Assembly (NCBI GenBank): GCA_964558465.1
Contig: CAZLEF010000002.1
Coordinates: forward strand, 1-64,000
Length of the DNA: 64,000 nucleotides
Direction of reading: 5' to 3'
Origin: JACJYC01 sp964558465
Lineage (GTDB): Bacteria > Bacteroidota > Bacteroidia > Chitinophagales > Saprospiraceae
In this document: piece by piece, positions 15,575-25,821 of the stretch
How positions within the stretch are numbered: position 1 is the first letter of the stretch
How the letters are laid out: every line of letters starts with the position of its first letter
Position numbers and translations under genes: made by a program
The notes under the pieces: generated by a model
The model's input: the letters and a program-made list of their open reading frames with translations, nothing else
The model's database searches: none
What the model was told of the DNA's origin: nothing

Positions 15575-16912
15575 TCAACAGGTGCAACAATCATTTTGCA
15601 CCAGATTCGGGTTGCGGTCTATGTCCCTTTGCGGGAGCGGCCAAACCTCGTCGCAAGGGTCGTATCCTTCCGGTTCGAGCACTTCCAGGGCTTTGCCGCG
15701 TCTGCGCAGGTCGATCAGGCGGTGGAATCCTTCCATCGCCAATTCTACAAAACGTTCCTTCAGGAGCAGATCAACATAATTGGCTGCATCGAGTGTTTGT
15801 TCGGAGAGACCGGCCCTGGTTCGAACCATATTGTAATAAGTATTGGCTTTGTCAAACAAGCCCAATTCTGCCGCGGCCTCGGCGCCGTTGAGCAGCACCT
15901 CTGCGTAGCGGATGAAATAAAGCGGATCGCTTCCGGTGGAGATGTCCTTGTACTTGATGCAATAATCCTGGCTGCCCAGGCGGGCAACGGAAGCTGCTTT
16001 GCGGGTATCGCCTTCGTCGTAGGAAGCGATCAACTGGGGCGAGGGCGCGCTCACCCGCCGGCCGCCCAAACCCGCCGGAAAGAAGAAGAAAGCGTTGGCA
16101 TTCTGGTCGTCCTTATTGAACTTCAGGATCCAGATATTTTCCGAGGTCTCTTCATCAAACACCTCTTCGTAATCGGCCACCAGGCTGTATCCGCCGTTCT
16201 GGATGACGGCCTCCGCCTTGTCGAAGGCATTTTGCCAGGCGCCTCTGTACAGGTACACCCTTGATAAAAGGGCGGTGGCTGCGTTGGCGGAAGCGCGGGA
16301 AGCGGGGTTGTCGCCTGCATTTTTTTCGGCAAATTCCAGGTCGGAGATGATCAGGTTCCAAACGTCGGCTTCCGGCGATTTGGCGACAAATAGCCCGTCC
16401 CCCACCGTTTCAGGCCGCGTAGCGGTCAGCACGATGGGCACTTCTTTCCATCCCAGCACGAGGTGGAGGTAGGCAAACGCGCGGATCATCCGTGCCTCTC
16501 CCGAGAATTTGTTGAGATCGGCTTCGGTAAAGTCCGGGCTATCGATCTTCGGCAGTTCTTCCAGGAGGAAGTTGGCGTAATTGATGATGTCATAAAAATC
16601 GGAAAAGACCGCCTCCATGGTGGAGTTGGACGCAAAAACATCCTTCCTGTCGAATTCGGCCTGGGTCGGAAAAGTACCGGTCCAGTTGCATTCATCGGAA
16701 AAAAACTGCCAGAAGGAGAGGTACCCGTCAAAAGTGAGGGTTCCATCCTGCAATTCATCATACAACCCGGCGACGGCGGCATTGGCCGAAGCGAAATCTT
16801 TAATGGCGCCCTGCGCAAACACCTGATCCTCTGGTACATACTCCAGTTTGCTGCACGACTGGAAGGCGATGAAGGCCAGCATCAAGCCCGTTAAAGCATT
16901 TATTTTTTTCAT
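15575..16912 (-). CDS. RagB/SusD-family outer-membrane nutrient-binding lipoprotein
   Basis: 445 residues. It starts with a lipoprotein signal (lipobox IAFQSC, Cys at about 20) and SusD-like TPR helices; the C-terminal region has YFIRYAEVLLNGAEAAAELG and RFVELAMEGFHRLIDLRRRG, typical of this family. SusD proteins lid the SusC transporter and bind glycans or other oligomers at the cell surface. It lies 46 bases downstream of susC on the same strand. No glycoside hydrolase or regulator is next to it, so the substrate cannot be predicted. Confidence 0.94.
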   Translation of the reverse strand: MKKINALTGLMLAFIAFQSCSKLEYVPEDQVFAQGAIKDFASANAAVAGLYDELQDGTLTFDGYLSFWQFFSDECNWTGTFPTQAEFDRKDVFASNSTMEAVFSDFYDIINYANFLLEELPKIDSPDFTEADLNKFSGEARMIRAFAYLHLVLGWKEVPIVLTATRPETVGDGLFVAKSPEADVWNLIISDLEFAEKNAGDNPASRASANAATALLSRVYLYRGAWQNAFDKAEAVIQNGGYSLVADYEEVFDEETSENIWILKFNKDDQNANAFFFFPAGLGGRRVSAPSPQLIASYDEGDTRKAASVARLGSQDYCIKYKDISTGSDPLYFIRYAEVLLNGAEAAAELGLFDKANTYYNMVRTRAGLSEQTLDAANYVDLLLKERFVELAMEGFHRLIDLRRRGKALEVLEPEGYDPCDEVWPLPQRDIDRNPNLVQNDCCTC

Positions 16913-16958
16913 TGTTCAATGATTTCAGCTGGTTAAAAAATGAAAATTCAGATCGGGG

Positions 16959-19955
16959 TCAGAAGGTTACGTTCAATCCCAGGATAAAGGAACGCGCCTG
17001 GGGGTAGGTCAGAAAGTCGGTGGCGAGGGCTGTATTATTGCCGTCGAACGTGTTCACTTCCGGGTCAAACCAGCTGTAGTCCGTCCAGGTCAGGATATTC
17101 TGGCCGGCCAGGTAGATCCTGAGTTTGCTGATCCCGACCGGTTCGATCAGGTTCTTCGGAAAGTTATACGCCAGGGTAGCTGTTTTCAGGCGCAGGTAAG
17201 ATCCGTCTTCGATGAAACGGTCTGAATTCCGGCGGTTGTTGTTGGGGTCGCCCCAAACGGCGCGTGGAATACTGGTCTGGTCGCCTTCTTCCCGCCAGCG
17301 GTCCATTACGCGGGCAGTCTGGTTGAAAACGCTGTTCATGCCTTCGGCGAAGACGGCGTTGTTGTTGAAAATCTTGTTTCCGTAGGAGAACTGGAAAAAG
17401 GCGGAAAGTTCGAAACCCCTGAATTGAAAAATATTGGACAGGCCGCCCTGGAAATCCGGTTGGGCCGATCCGAGGAACTGCCGGTCGCCGTCATTGATGG
17501 TACCGTCGTTGTTCAGGTCCCTGAACTTGATGTCGCCGGGTCTTGTGCCGGAAGTTTGGAAGGCGTGGTCTTCCACTTCCTGTTCGTTCTGGAAGATCCC
17601 TTCAACGGCCCAGCCGTAAAAAGCGCCGATGGGTTGGCCTTCAGCAATACGGGTTGCAAAACCCGCGTCGATGGGTTGGCCGTTATACAGTTCGGTGACG
17701 GTATTGACGTTGCGCGAAAAATTCAGGGTAGTGGACCAGGAGAAGTTCGGTTGGTCGATATTGAAACTGGTCAGAGAGATTTCAAATCCCTTGTTTTCCA
17801 TGTTCCCGATATTTTCCTGATAAGTCGTGAAGCCGGAAGTGGTGGGAATCGGCCGGTTGAAGAGCAGGTCGTTGGTTTTTTTGATATAATAATCGAAGCT
17901 CCCCGATAATTTGGATTTGGCGATGGTAAAATCCAGGCCGATGTTCAACTGGCTGGTGGTTTCCCATTTCAGGTTCGGGTTGCCCAACTGGTTATACCCG
18001 ATCCCCGGTTCGTCGGCGTAGTGGGTGACGGTAAACAGGTCGAGGGCGGAGAAGTCGCCGATATTCTGGTTGCCGGTGACGCCGTAGCTGGCGCGCAGTT
18101 TCAGGTCATTGACAAAGGCAGCGCCTGCCATAAAATCCTCACCGGAGATCCGCCAGGCGGCCGATACGCCCGGGAAATACCCGAACTTGTTGTTTTCTGC
18201 AAAACGGGAAGAACCGTCGGCTCTGAAGGTTACGCCCAGGATGTATTTGTCGTTGTAGCTATAATTGACATTCCCGAAATAAGATTGCAGGCCATTGACA
18301 GCAAAGCCGGTGGTAGCGTTGGTTTTGACTGCGCCGCCGCCCAGGGTTGAAATTCCTGGAGGGAAACCGGTGGCGGAGAGCGCTGAGGAGCGGGTGCGAT
18401 CTTCCTGGAAGCCTGCGCCTGCCACTGCGGTGAGGCTGTTCTTGCCAAAACGTTTTTGGTAAGAAAGGGTATATTCCGTGATCCACCGGCTGAAGAACTG
18501 CTCGGCGGTATTGCCGATGCCATTGGAACCCGATCCTTGCACGAGGGTTGACGGTATAAATTCGTCTTCGCGGAACGATAAGATGTCGGTACCCAGGGAA
18601 GCTTTGAAGGAAAGGCCTTCGGTCAGTTCGTAGCGGGCAAAGATATTTCCGATGAAGCGGTTGGATTGTGCGTTGTTGTTGTAATCCGTGGAAGCAGCCA
18701 CCGGGTTTTCAAGGCCGTAAGCCGACCCCCATGAGCCATCTTCGCGGAAGATGGGAATATCCGGCGGAAGGAGGATGGACGACGAAACCGCGCCGTAAAT
18801 ATTGTTGTCGTTTTGCAGGCGTTTGATCTGGGTTTTGGTAAAACTCATATTCGAGCCGATGGAAAGCCGGTCGGAGAGAGCGTGATCGAGGTTCAGTCGC
18901 CCGGAATACCGGGTCAGGCCGGATTTTTGCACGATCCCCTCCTGGTCGCTAAAGGTAAGAGAGGCAAAAAACTTGGTGGTGAGGTCGCCGCCTTCAAAGG
19001 TCAGGTTGTAATCCTGGATGCTGCCTTTGCGGAAGATCTCGTCCTGCCAGTTGGTATTGCCTTCGTCCTTGGGGATGCCCAACGCTGCAATCCCGACGCC
19101 GAAGCGGTTCATGGCCGCTTCATTCAACAGCGTATCGTAATAATAATTCGCATCCAGGACGTCGACTTTTCTCCAGGCTTCCTGGAAGCCGTACTGAGCG
19201 TTCAGGCCCACTTTGCTGGCGCCGGATTTACCTTTTTTGGTGGTGATGAGCACGACGCCGTTGGCGCCCCGGGAGCCGTAGATCGCTGCTGTGGAGGCAT
19301 CCTTGAGCACTTCGATCGACTCGATGTCCGAGGGGTTCAGGTCGGCCAGTGCGTTCAGGTTGCCGTTGCCTACGGCCAGTTGGGAAGGGTTGCCGGTGAT
19401 GACCGGCACGCCGTCCACCACGTAGAGCGGCTGATTGCTGGCGTTCAGGGAGGTACTGCCCCGCACCCTGACGTCGATACCGCCGCCGGGTGTGCCGGAG
19501 TTGGCCACCACATGGACGCCGGAAGTGCGGCCATTCAGGGCAGACTGTACGCCGAGGGCAGGAACATCGGCAATGGCGCCGGAGGACACGGATGAAACCG
19601 AGCCGGTGATGTCTTTCCTTCGTTGCGGCGCATAACCGACGACGATCACGTCTTCCAGGCCGATCACGTCGGGGGCCATTACGATGTCCATCACATTACC
19701 GGCGCCCAATTCGACCAGTTGGGAGGCAAACCCCGTGTAGGTAATTTGCAGGGTATTGCTCCCTGCGGGCACTTGGAGGGAAAAATTGCCATCCAGGTCG
19801 GTCACCGTTCCGGAGGAAGTACCTTCGACAAGGATGGTAGCGCCGATCAAGGCTTCTCCTTTTTCATCCGTAATCTTGCCGGTTACGGTGCGTTGGGCAA
19901 GCAAGGCGCAGGCGCTGGTAACAACCAGCAGCAGGCTTAAAAAAACCTTCTTCAT
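16959..19955 (-). CDS. SusC/RagA-family TonB-dependent outer-membrane transporter
   Basis: 998 residues from the ATG whose complement is at 19953-19955, followed by a signal peptide (MKKVFLSLLLVVTSACALLA). A longer start at 20036 is rejected because it places 27 residues before the signal. After the signal comes a carboxypeptidase-D-like domain (TVTGKITDEKGEALIGATI), then the plug with VRVRGSTSLNASNQPLYVVDG, then the barrel ending ARSFILGLNVTF with the terminal Phe needed for BAM insertion. It forms a pedal-bin import complex with the SusD partner encoded next. Confidence 0.96.
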   Translation of the reverse strand: MKKVFLSLLLVVTSACALLAQRTVTGKITDEKGEALIGATILVEGTSSGTVTDLDGNFSLQVPAGSNTLQITYTGFASQLVELGAGNVMDIVMAPDVIGLEDVIVVGYAPQRRKDITGSVSSVSSGAIADVPALGVQSALNGRTSGVHVVANSGTPGGGIDVRVRGSTSLNASNQPLYVVDGVPVITGNPSQLAVGNGNLNALADLNPSDIESIEVLKDASTAAIYGSRGANGVVLITTKKGKSGASKVGLNAQYGFQEAWRKVDVLDANYYYDTLLNEAAMNRFGVGIAALGIPKDEGNTNWQDEIFRKGSIQDYNLTFEGGDLTTKFFASLTFSDQEGIVQKSGLTRYSGRLNLDHALSDRLSIGSNMSFTKTQIKRLQNDNNIYGAVSSSILLPPDIPIFREDGSWGSAYGLENPVAASTDYNNNAQSNRFIGNIFARYELTEGLSFKASLGTDILSFREDEFIPSTLVQGSGSNGIGNTAEQFFSRWITEYTLSYQKRFGKNSLTAVAGAGFQEDRTRSSALSATGFPPGISTLGGGAVKTNATTGFAVNGLQSYFGNVNYSYNDKYILGVTFRADGSSRFAENNKFGYFPGVSAAWRISGEDFMAGAAFVNDLKLRASYGVTGNQNIGDFSALDLFTVTHYADEPGIGYNQLGNPNLKWETTSQLNIGLDFTIAKSKLSGSFDYYIKKTNDLLFNRPIPTTSGFTTYQENIGNMENKGFEISLTSFNIDQPNFSWSTTLNFSRNVNTVTELYNGQPIDAGFATRIAEGQPIGAFYGWAVEGIFQNEQEVEDHAFQTSGTRPGDIKFRDLNNDGTINDGDRQFLGSAQPDFQGGLSNIFQFRGFELSAFFQFSYGNKIFNNNAVFAEGMNSVFNQTARVMDRWREEGDQTSIPRAVWGDPNNNRRNSDRFIEDGSYLRLKTATLAYNFPKNLIEPVGISKLRIYLAGQNILTWTDYSWFDPEVNTFDGNNTALATDFLTYPQARSFILGLNVTF

Positions 19956-20404
19956 AATAGTCCAGGTTTTAATGATAAAAAAAATCGGAACAAAAGCATC
20001 CTGATCTGACCGGCCGTCAGGCCTGTCAGGCATCATTTTTGAATAGCGATCGATCGCGACGACAGACGTCGGAGGACCAGCCGGGTTGTTTGAAGCTGTA
20101 GGTTTTTTGTATAAAGCCGCAGGAAGGAATTCCCCGAAGGGAACAAGAAGAATACAGTATAAAATCGAATTTCCAGCTAAAAACGCTGCTTGCCGGGGTG
20201 AATTATTTTAAAAAATGTTGCAAAAATGAATTTTTCAAAATAAAAATCCGTTTTTTTGAAAAAGTCAGGATTCTGAAACCTGGACAAAGATGACCCGGAT
20301 CCGGTTAACCCCAAATAAAAAAACAAAAGCACCAAATCAAGCCCTAACTTTGCAACTTTATCGGGCTTTAAGAGATTTATATCAATGAAATAAATTGCGG
20401 TTTC
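19956..20404. other. Divergent intergenic region between susC and ribA
   Basis: 449 bases without a gene. It drives susC on the minus strand and ribA on the plus strand. The part nearest ribA is AT-rich and holds TAACTTTG (20345-20352). No convincing susC promoter, operator or riboswitch fold was found by eye. Confidence 0.6.
20345..20352 (+). promoter_or_regulatory. Likely -7 element (TAACTTTG) of the ribA promoter
   Basis: TAACTTTG matches the Bacteroidota TAnnTTTG consensus exactly, is followed by C as is common, and lies 53 bases before the ribA start. No TTTG is present 19-21 bases upstream; that region is A-rich. Confidence 0.45.
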
Positions 20405-21010
20405 ATGTCAGACCGAAATGGAATAGTCAGGCAAGCCGAAGCGCCCATTCCGACTTCCTGGGGAGAATTCCAAATGATTGCATTTGCGCCCAACTCTGAG
20501 GATTGGATGCCCCATCTTGCGCTGATCAGCAAGGGGTATGACCCGTCTCAACCTGTTTTGGTCCGGATCCATTCAGAATGCATAACCGGTGATCTTTTTG
20601 GTTCCAGGCGCTGCGATTGCGGCGAACAGTTGTCGAAGGCGATGTCATTGATCTCGATGCACGGAGGGGTATTGCTTTACCTTCGCCAGGAAGGCCGCGG
20701 AATCGGCCTGATCAACAAATTGAAGGCCTATGCGCTCCAGGACATGGGTTTCAATACCGTCGAAGCCAATATTCACCTCGGCCAGGCCATCGACGCCAGG
20801 CATTACGATATTGCGGTGGAAATGTTGAAGAACCTGGGGGTCAACCGGATCCACCTGCTTACCAACAACCCCGATAAAGTGCATGCCTTTGAGGAAAGCG
20901 ACGTGGAGGTCATCAGCCGCGTACCGCTGATCATCGAACCGGGCGACGCCAATATCGATTACCTGCGAACCAAACAGCGGGAGATGGGGCATTTGTTGAA
21001 TGTGAAATAA
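20405..21010 (+). CDS. ribA: GTP cyclohydrolase II
   Basis: 201 residues, the length of stand-alone GCH II. It opens the imidazole ring of GTP in the first step of riboflavin synthesis. The zinc site is HSECITGD...CDC (Cys-x10-Cys-x-Cys), followed by YLRQEGRGIGL and ending YLRTKQREMGHLL, all diagnostic. In many Bacteroidota this domain is fused to the RibB synthase; here it is free and no other riboflavin gene is adjacent. Confidence 0.95.
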   Translation: MSDRNGIVRQAEAPIPTSWGEFQMIAFAPNSEDWMPHLALISKGYDPSQPVLVRIHSECITGDLFGSRRCDCGEQLSKAMSLISMHGGVLLYLRQEGRGIGLINKLKAYALQDMGFNTVEANIHLGQAIDARHYDIAVEMLKNLGVNRIHLLTNNPDKVHAFEESDVEVISRVPLIIEPGDANIDYLRTKQREMGHLLNVK

Positions 21011-21239
21011 TTATATAAATACTCGCCTAATTTTCAATGGATTGACTGAGTAATGTTTATTTATATGTGAATCTTAAATATTTAATATAATTGTGGTATT
21101 TTAGAGAATTCTTTTACCTTAATCCTTGAAGTGAAAACCGGCCTGGCGGCTGTGAAAAAAAAATCCCTCCTGATGTTTAAGAATCTCCCTGAATTGCACA
21201 TTGAATGTAACGTCACTTAGCCTAATAATACATACACGT

Positions 21240-22673
21240 ATGAGAAAATTAAGCCTTTTATTCCTGGTGCAGGTACTCAGCCTGGTTCTGCTGGGCGTAT
21301 GGTTTTCAGATTGCCAACAGCCGGAAGAACCTCCTCTGCCAACAGATCCTGGTTTGGAAGAAAAGATTGTCCACTTCAATCGGGTAGGAGAATGGAAAGA
21401 AGGCGAAATCTCGCCCGGCGAGCCGGATTCTGCGAGGATCAGTTACCGGAAAAATCAAGTAATTTACGACTCTAAGTCGGATACCAGCGGGTATTACAGG
21501 GATACTTTAAATAAACTGAATTTTGTTAAAACCAAATCTTGCCCGTGCGAGGATTCCCTTCAATTATGGGAATACAAGGGTGAAGGCGACCTGGATCTGA
21601 TTGGCATTACGGAAAAACCACCTCCCGGCGGCGGCGGAATTGCGATCACCAAAAATATCCTGCTGGATTTTCCGGAACTGGACCTGGAAAATAACAAGGT
21701 AGAGTCGTATCAATCAGAAAAATGCGACAAGGTAGAAGCGGTAAAGGTTGCGATTGTTGATTCCGGGGTAGATGTAGACTCGAATCTTGCCAATAATTTT
21801 TTATTGAGCCAAAGCCCGTGGGCAAAAGCGCCGATGCTTCATGCTTGTACGCCTCCCATGTCCGGGTCTACAACTTATGGCCTCGATGTCATAAGCCTCG
21901 TGTCTGAACCCACTGATGACAACGGTCACGGTACCCATATCAACGGGATAATTGCAGGCATTAACCTGGAAGGAGGCAACGGCATGGGGGTTCCGCTTCA
22001 ATTTTCGAATATTAAATTTACCAGAAAAAGCACCCAAAACGGCGATTTGTTCGATGCGGTCTGTGGTTTATATGCTGCCAGGACTGAAGGCGCGCAGGTG
22101 ATCAATATCAGTTGGGGATACCTGGACGGGCCGACAAAGGAATTCCTGAAAAATCCGGATTATACCCACACAGCTATTCCACCGCTCATTATTAAAACTT
22201 TCCTCGACCTGGCAGTGGCGGAAAACATCCTGATTGTTGCAGGCATGGGGAACAACAATGCCTTGCTGGACGAAACGGTCAAATTCTGGCCGGCATCTTT
22301 TGCCGCCGATTATATCAACATGATCAGTGTAGGCGCGGTGGATGGGAAGAACCTGCGTGCAAAGTTTTCCAATTGGACTACGGCTCCGCAAATGACTGCC
22401 GCCGCTCTGGGGGTAGATGTGATTAGCGCAATACCGAGGACTGTAGGTCCTTCGGGAGCCGCAGCGATGTCTGGCACCTCTATGTCTGCACCCTTTGTCG
22501 CGCGTACCGGGGCGGTCATCCTGGGGTTGAACAGCAGCCTCAGGCCCATTCAGATCAAAGATCGGATCATCGCAACGTCAGATCCGGTTACGGATTTCCC
22601 GACACAACTCAGGCTGAACCATAAGAAAGCCATAGAAGGAATGTGCGAACCTGTTACGGTTCAGAAAAAATGA
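21240..22673 (+). CDS. Secreted subtilisin-like serine peptidase (S8)
   Basis: 477 residues from the ATG at 21240. A hydrophobic N-terminus (about residues 4-24) is followed by SDCQQPEE, so it may be a lipoprotein with Cys near 25. The S8 triad is visible: Asp174 in IVDSGVD, His230 in NGHGTH and Ser414 in SGTSMSAP. The region before the catalytic domain (about 30-165) would be a propeptide. No type IX secretion C-terminal domain is present. It is followed by a terminator and then a TPR-CHAT gene. Confidence 0.92.
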   Translation: MRKLSLLFLVQVLSLVLLGVWFSDCQQPEEPPLPTDPGLEEKIVHFNRVGEWKEGEISPGEPDSARISYRKNQVIYDSKSDTSGYYRDTLNKLNFVKTKSCPCEDSLQLWEYKGEGDLDLIGITEKPPPGGGGIAITKNILLDFPELDLENNKVESYQSEKCDKVEAVKVAIVDSGVDVDSNLANNFLLSQSPWAKAPMLHACTPPMSGSTTYGLDVISLVSEPTDDNGHGTHINGIIAGINLEGGNGMGVPLQFSNIKFTRKSTQNGDLFDAVCGLYAARTEGAQVINISWGYLDGPTKEFLKNPDYTHTAIPPLIIKTFLDLAVAENILIVAGMGNNNALLDETVKFWPASFAADYINMISVGAVDGKNLRAKFSNWTTAPQMTAAALGVDVISAIPRTVGPSGAAAMSGTSMSAPFVARTGAVILGLNSSLRPIQIKDRIIATSDPVTDFPTQLRLNHKKAIEGMCEPVTVQKK

Positions 22674-22675
22674 TC

Positions 22676-22711
22676 AAAAGCCAGGTTACCTCATGAGGCA
22701 ACCTGGCTTTT
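22676..22711 (+). terminator. Rho-independent terminator after the S8 peptidase
   Basis: AAAAGCCAGGTT (22676-22687) pairs with AACCTGGCTTTT (22700-22711), and an inner CCTCATGAGG extends the stem after one A/C mismatch. The stem ends in a T-run, and it starts 3 bases after the S8 stop. The A-run on the other side would make it work in both directions. Confidence 0.85.
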
Positions 22712-22735
22712 CCTGTTTAAAAAACTAATCGACCC

Positions 22736-25687
22736 ATGAGATTCTTTGCCATTTTTTTTGTCTTTTGCGGGATGTTCTTTGTTTCATGCAACCGCGTTGC
22801 CGACACCTCCATCTCCTCCCAACCGCCTGCCGTTTCCTGTCCCGACCTGGATATCCGGCTGGATTCCCTCTACAATCGGTTGGCCGCGGAAGAACCGTTG
22901 GATCAACTGTCACAGGAATTGACCCAAGCCAGGACCGACCTCCGCTATTGCACGGATTCCGCCAGGGTGGAGCAATTCAGCAGGATAGCCGATTTATTGC
23001 GTGTTCAGGGCAACGGTTTATTAAAACAGGAGGAGCCTGTGAAAAGCCGCCCCTACTTCTTTGAGGCCCTGGAGATCAGGAGAAATACGATCGAGGACCC
23101 TCATGATTGGGAAATTTTGCGCCTTTACTTCAACCTTGGCGTCACTTTTCAGGGAGAATCAGATTACGAAAATGCGTTGGTTTACCTGGATTCAGCCAAT
23201 GTGATGCTGGAGGACCATTCTGTGCTTTCCTCGTTTTTATGCAAATTGAAACAAGGAGAAATTTACCTTGATCTCGGGGAGGTCAACATGGCCTATTCCC
23301 AGCTGGAAGTGGCCCTGCCGAATGTGCCGCAATGGGAGGATTATAAAGAATACCGAATGGACTTTTTTTGGGCCCTTGCTTATTGTTACCGTCAACTGGA
23401 CCAGCTATCCAAAGGCCTTCAGGTGCTGGAAACCGGAATCAACGAAAACAAGGCGGGCACGGACGACCCCCACCTGGCCGACCTATACCTCGTTGCGGGA
23501 AATATCTGGCAGGATTCCATGGACCGTGCGGAAGAAAAAACCGGGCCCTATGAAGCGGCGGTAAAAAATACCTCGAAGGCGTTGGAACTTTACGCCCGGC
23601 AGAAATTGAACAGCGGGATGACCATTGCCGCCGCCAATCTGGGCGAATTGCACCGCCGGGGCGGGGAATTGGAAAATGCCTTACACGTTTTGACCCATAC
23701 GCTCGATTCGCTGCAGGGAAACGGGAACCAGGCCGATCAGTACGCCCAGTTGTTTATCAACCGGGGCGAAGTGCATTACGGCCGGGGCGACCTGAACAGG
23801 GCCATGACGGATTATGACTCGGCGTTGCACCGGTTGATCCCGGTCTACCGCGCGGGCGGACCGCTCCCAAGCCTGAATGCAGGAACATCCAACCCGGAAT
23901 ACCTCATGGTTTTGTACGGGGATATTGCCCAGATCCATATTGAACGGTTCAACCGGGGGGAAAATGCTGAAAAAAACCTGCAGGCGGCCGTCGCGTTGTA
24001 CGATTCCCTGTTTTCCCTGGTTCATATCAGCCGCGGGGAGTTCACGAGCGATGAGGCGAAGTTGCGGTTGGCGGAAAAATCCCAGGACGTCCTCCGAAAA
24101 GCGGTTTGGGGTTACACCGAATTGTACCGGCTGACCAACGATATTGACCACCTGAAACATGCCTTCCGCATTGCCGAACAAAGCCAGGCGTTTGTATTGC
24201 TGGAAGCGGCCCGGCTCAAGAGCGCCAGCAATTCGCTTCCGCCCCGGGTACGGCGCCAGGAACTCGACCTTTTGGCGCAAAAAAACCAGATCGAGGCCGA
24301 TTTGATCAAACATGCCGGAAACGATAGTTTACTTCAATTGGGCAGGGAAGAAAAACTTGAGAATTTTGAAGGCATCCGAAAGTTTCAGGAAACCCTCAAA
24401 AAAAATTACCCGAACTATTTTGCATTGAAATACCAGGGAGCGGACCTTTCTGTGGCAGACGTGCAGAAAACGGTTCTGGAAAAAAAACAGGGGTTGGTAG
24501 AGTATTTTTTTCAGGATTCTGTGATGCATATTTTTTGTATCACCCAGCAATCCTTCGACTTTAAAAGCATTCCAATTCACCGGGATTCCCTGAATACGCT
24601 GGTGGGGTCATTTACAGATCTGCTGAAATACAGCGGAAAAATTGACACTTCCCGGGAAAAAGAAATATGCAGGAAAGGATATGACTTATACCGGTTGTTG
24701 ATTTTACCGGTAGAGAACCTGCTGCCGGAGCGGGTGGTGATTATTCCATCGGGGATTCTGACCAATCTGCCGTTTGAGACCTTGCTGACGGTCAGGGAAG
24801 AAAAAAGCCTGAAACACCATATTTCCCGGGAAAATTTCTTGTTGTTCAAGCACAGCATCAGTTATTGTTTTTCAGCCAATTTATTGAGCCTGATGAAATC
24901 CTTCAAACGTGAAAACGGGTTGAAGAAAGGCCTGGCAGTTTTTGCCACGGCATTTCATCCGGATCTGAGCCAAAACCGGGATCAAAACCTGTTGGGCGGT
25001 TTAAAAAAGGCGCTACCGTATCTGGCCCACCTTGGGTTGAACCAAAATAAAGAAGTGAAGGCCCTTTCTGAAAAAATTGAGGATGTCGAGGTTTATCCCG
25101 AAAGCCTTGCTACCAAGGAACAATTTCTGAAGGCCTGCCAACAGTATTCGATCCTGCACGTACCCACCCACGGCATCCTGAACGAAGAGGATCCCGGATT
25201 GAGTTTTATTGCCTTTACCCAAAAAGAGGATACCCTGGACATCGGGCAGGTCTTGTTTCTGAAGGACCTTTACAGTCAATCCTGGAATCTTGACTTCGCT
25301 TTTTTTTCGGCCTGCCAGACGGCTTCAGGAAGGTATGCAGCGGGAGAGGGCAACTTGAGCATGGCCCGCGGATTGGCATACGCAGGTGTCAAAAGTTTCA
25401 TCACGACCCTGTGGAACGTGCCCACCGAAGCAAAAGCGGTCATTGCTCCTGATTTTTACGACCGGTTTTTAAATCAGTCCAAACCCAAAGACGTGGCTTT
25501 GGCCGAAGCCAAACGCAAGGCGGCAAAAACTTATGTTCATCCCAATGATTGGGCCAGCATTATTTTGATCGGGCCTGCGGGCAACCCTGAAAAACCAGGA
25601 ATTCCCGCGCAGATCTGGATTGCAGGGGGGGTGATTTTTGGACTTGCCGGTTGGCGCCTGAGAAGGAGAAAAGCGGGCAATTCGTGA
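22736..25687 (+). CDS. TPR-CHAT (caspase-like) membrane lipoprotein
   Basis: 983 residues. The N-terminus MRFFAIFFVFCGMFFVSCNR is a lipoprotein signal (Cys18). About residues 60-530 are TPR-like helical repeats. The C-terminal 350 residues are a CHAT domain, a clan CD peptidase fold related to caspases, with catalytic His812 (PTHGI) and Cys860 (FSACQT). A single hydrophobic helix near 955-975 followed by RLRRRK ends the protein. CHAT-TPR proteins act as proteases in some bacterial immune and cell-death systems, but many Bacteroidota copies have no known role. It lies between an S8 peptidase (same strand) and a convergent ECF sigma/TPR pair. Confidence 0.9.
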   Translation: MRFFAIFFVFCGMFFVSCNRVADTSISSQPPAVSCPDLDIRLDSLYNRLAAEEPLDQLSQELTQARTDLRYCTDSARVEQFSRIADLLRVQGNGLLKQEEPVKSRPYFFEALEIRRNTIEDPHDWEILRLYFNLGVTFQGESDYENALVYLDSANVMLEDHSVLSSFLCKLKQGEIYLDLGEVNMAYSQLEVALPNVPQWEDYKEYRMDFFWALAYCYRQLDQLSKGLQVLETGINENKAGTDDPHLADLYLVAGNIWQDSMDRAEEKTGPYEAAVKNTSKALELYARQKLNSGMTIAAANLGELHRRGGELENALHVLTHTLDSLQGNGNQADQYAQLFINRGEVHYGRGDLNRAMTDYDSALHRLIPVYRAGGPLPSLNAGTSNPEYLMVLYGDIAQIHIERFNRGENAEKNLQAAVALYDSLFSLVHISRGEFTSDEAKLRLAEKSQDVLRKAVWGYTELYRLTNDIDHLKHAFRIAEQSQAFVLLEAARLKSASNSLPPRVRRQELDLLAQKNQIEADLIKHAGNDSLLQLGREEKLENFEGIRKFQETLKKNYPNYFALKYQGADLSVADVQKTVLEKKQGLVEYFFQDSVMHIFCITQQSFDFKSIPIHRDSLNTLVGSFTDLLKYSGKIDTSREKEICRKGYDLYRLLILPVENLLPERVVIIPSGILTNLPFETLLTVREEKSLKHHISRENFLLFKHSISYCFSANLLSLMKSFKRENGLKKGLAVFATAFHPDLSQNRDQNLLGGLKKALPYLAHLGLNQNKEVKALSEKIEDVEVYPESLATKEQFLKACQQYSILHVPTHGILNEEDPGLSFIAFTQKEDTLDIGQVLFLKDLYSQSWNLDFAFFSACQTASGRYAAGEGNLSMARGLAYAGVKSFITTLWNVPTEAKAVIAPDFYDRFLNQSKPKDVALAEAKRKAAKTYVHPNDWASIILIGPAGNPEKPGIPAQIWIAGGVIFGLAGWRLRRRKAGNS

Positions 25688-25821
25688 ATGAGGCTGGGAC
25701 CACGCAGGGGATGCGGGGAATTTGCGTACCACGCAGCTGGATTGGAGGATGCGGGGATGCAGCTTGCAACGCCAGCGGCGTGGAGGATTGGAGGATGCGA
25801 CGGAAAATCAGCGAACTATCA
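25688..25821. repeat. Repeat-rich spacer between convergent genes
   Basis: 134 bases between the CHAT gene and the convergent TPR membrane protein. GGATTGGAGGATGCG occurs at 25739-25753 and again at 25785-25799, flanking a small hairpin ACGCC-AGC-GGCGT (25769-25781). A degenerate form of the CCACGCC family (GCGTACCACGC) precedes it. Confidence 0.6.

Noticed and set aside
15530..16264. 244-codon plus-strand frame antisense to susD
   Set aside because: No family motifs; susD is complete with lipobox and conserved C-terminal region.
20221..20228. Minus-strand susC promoter (CATTTTTG)
   Set aside because: It is a 7/8 match to TAnnTTTG, but no TTTG box lies 19-21 bases upstream and the region is A/T-run rich, so chance matches are likely.
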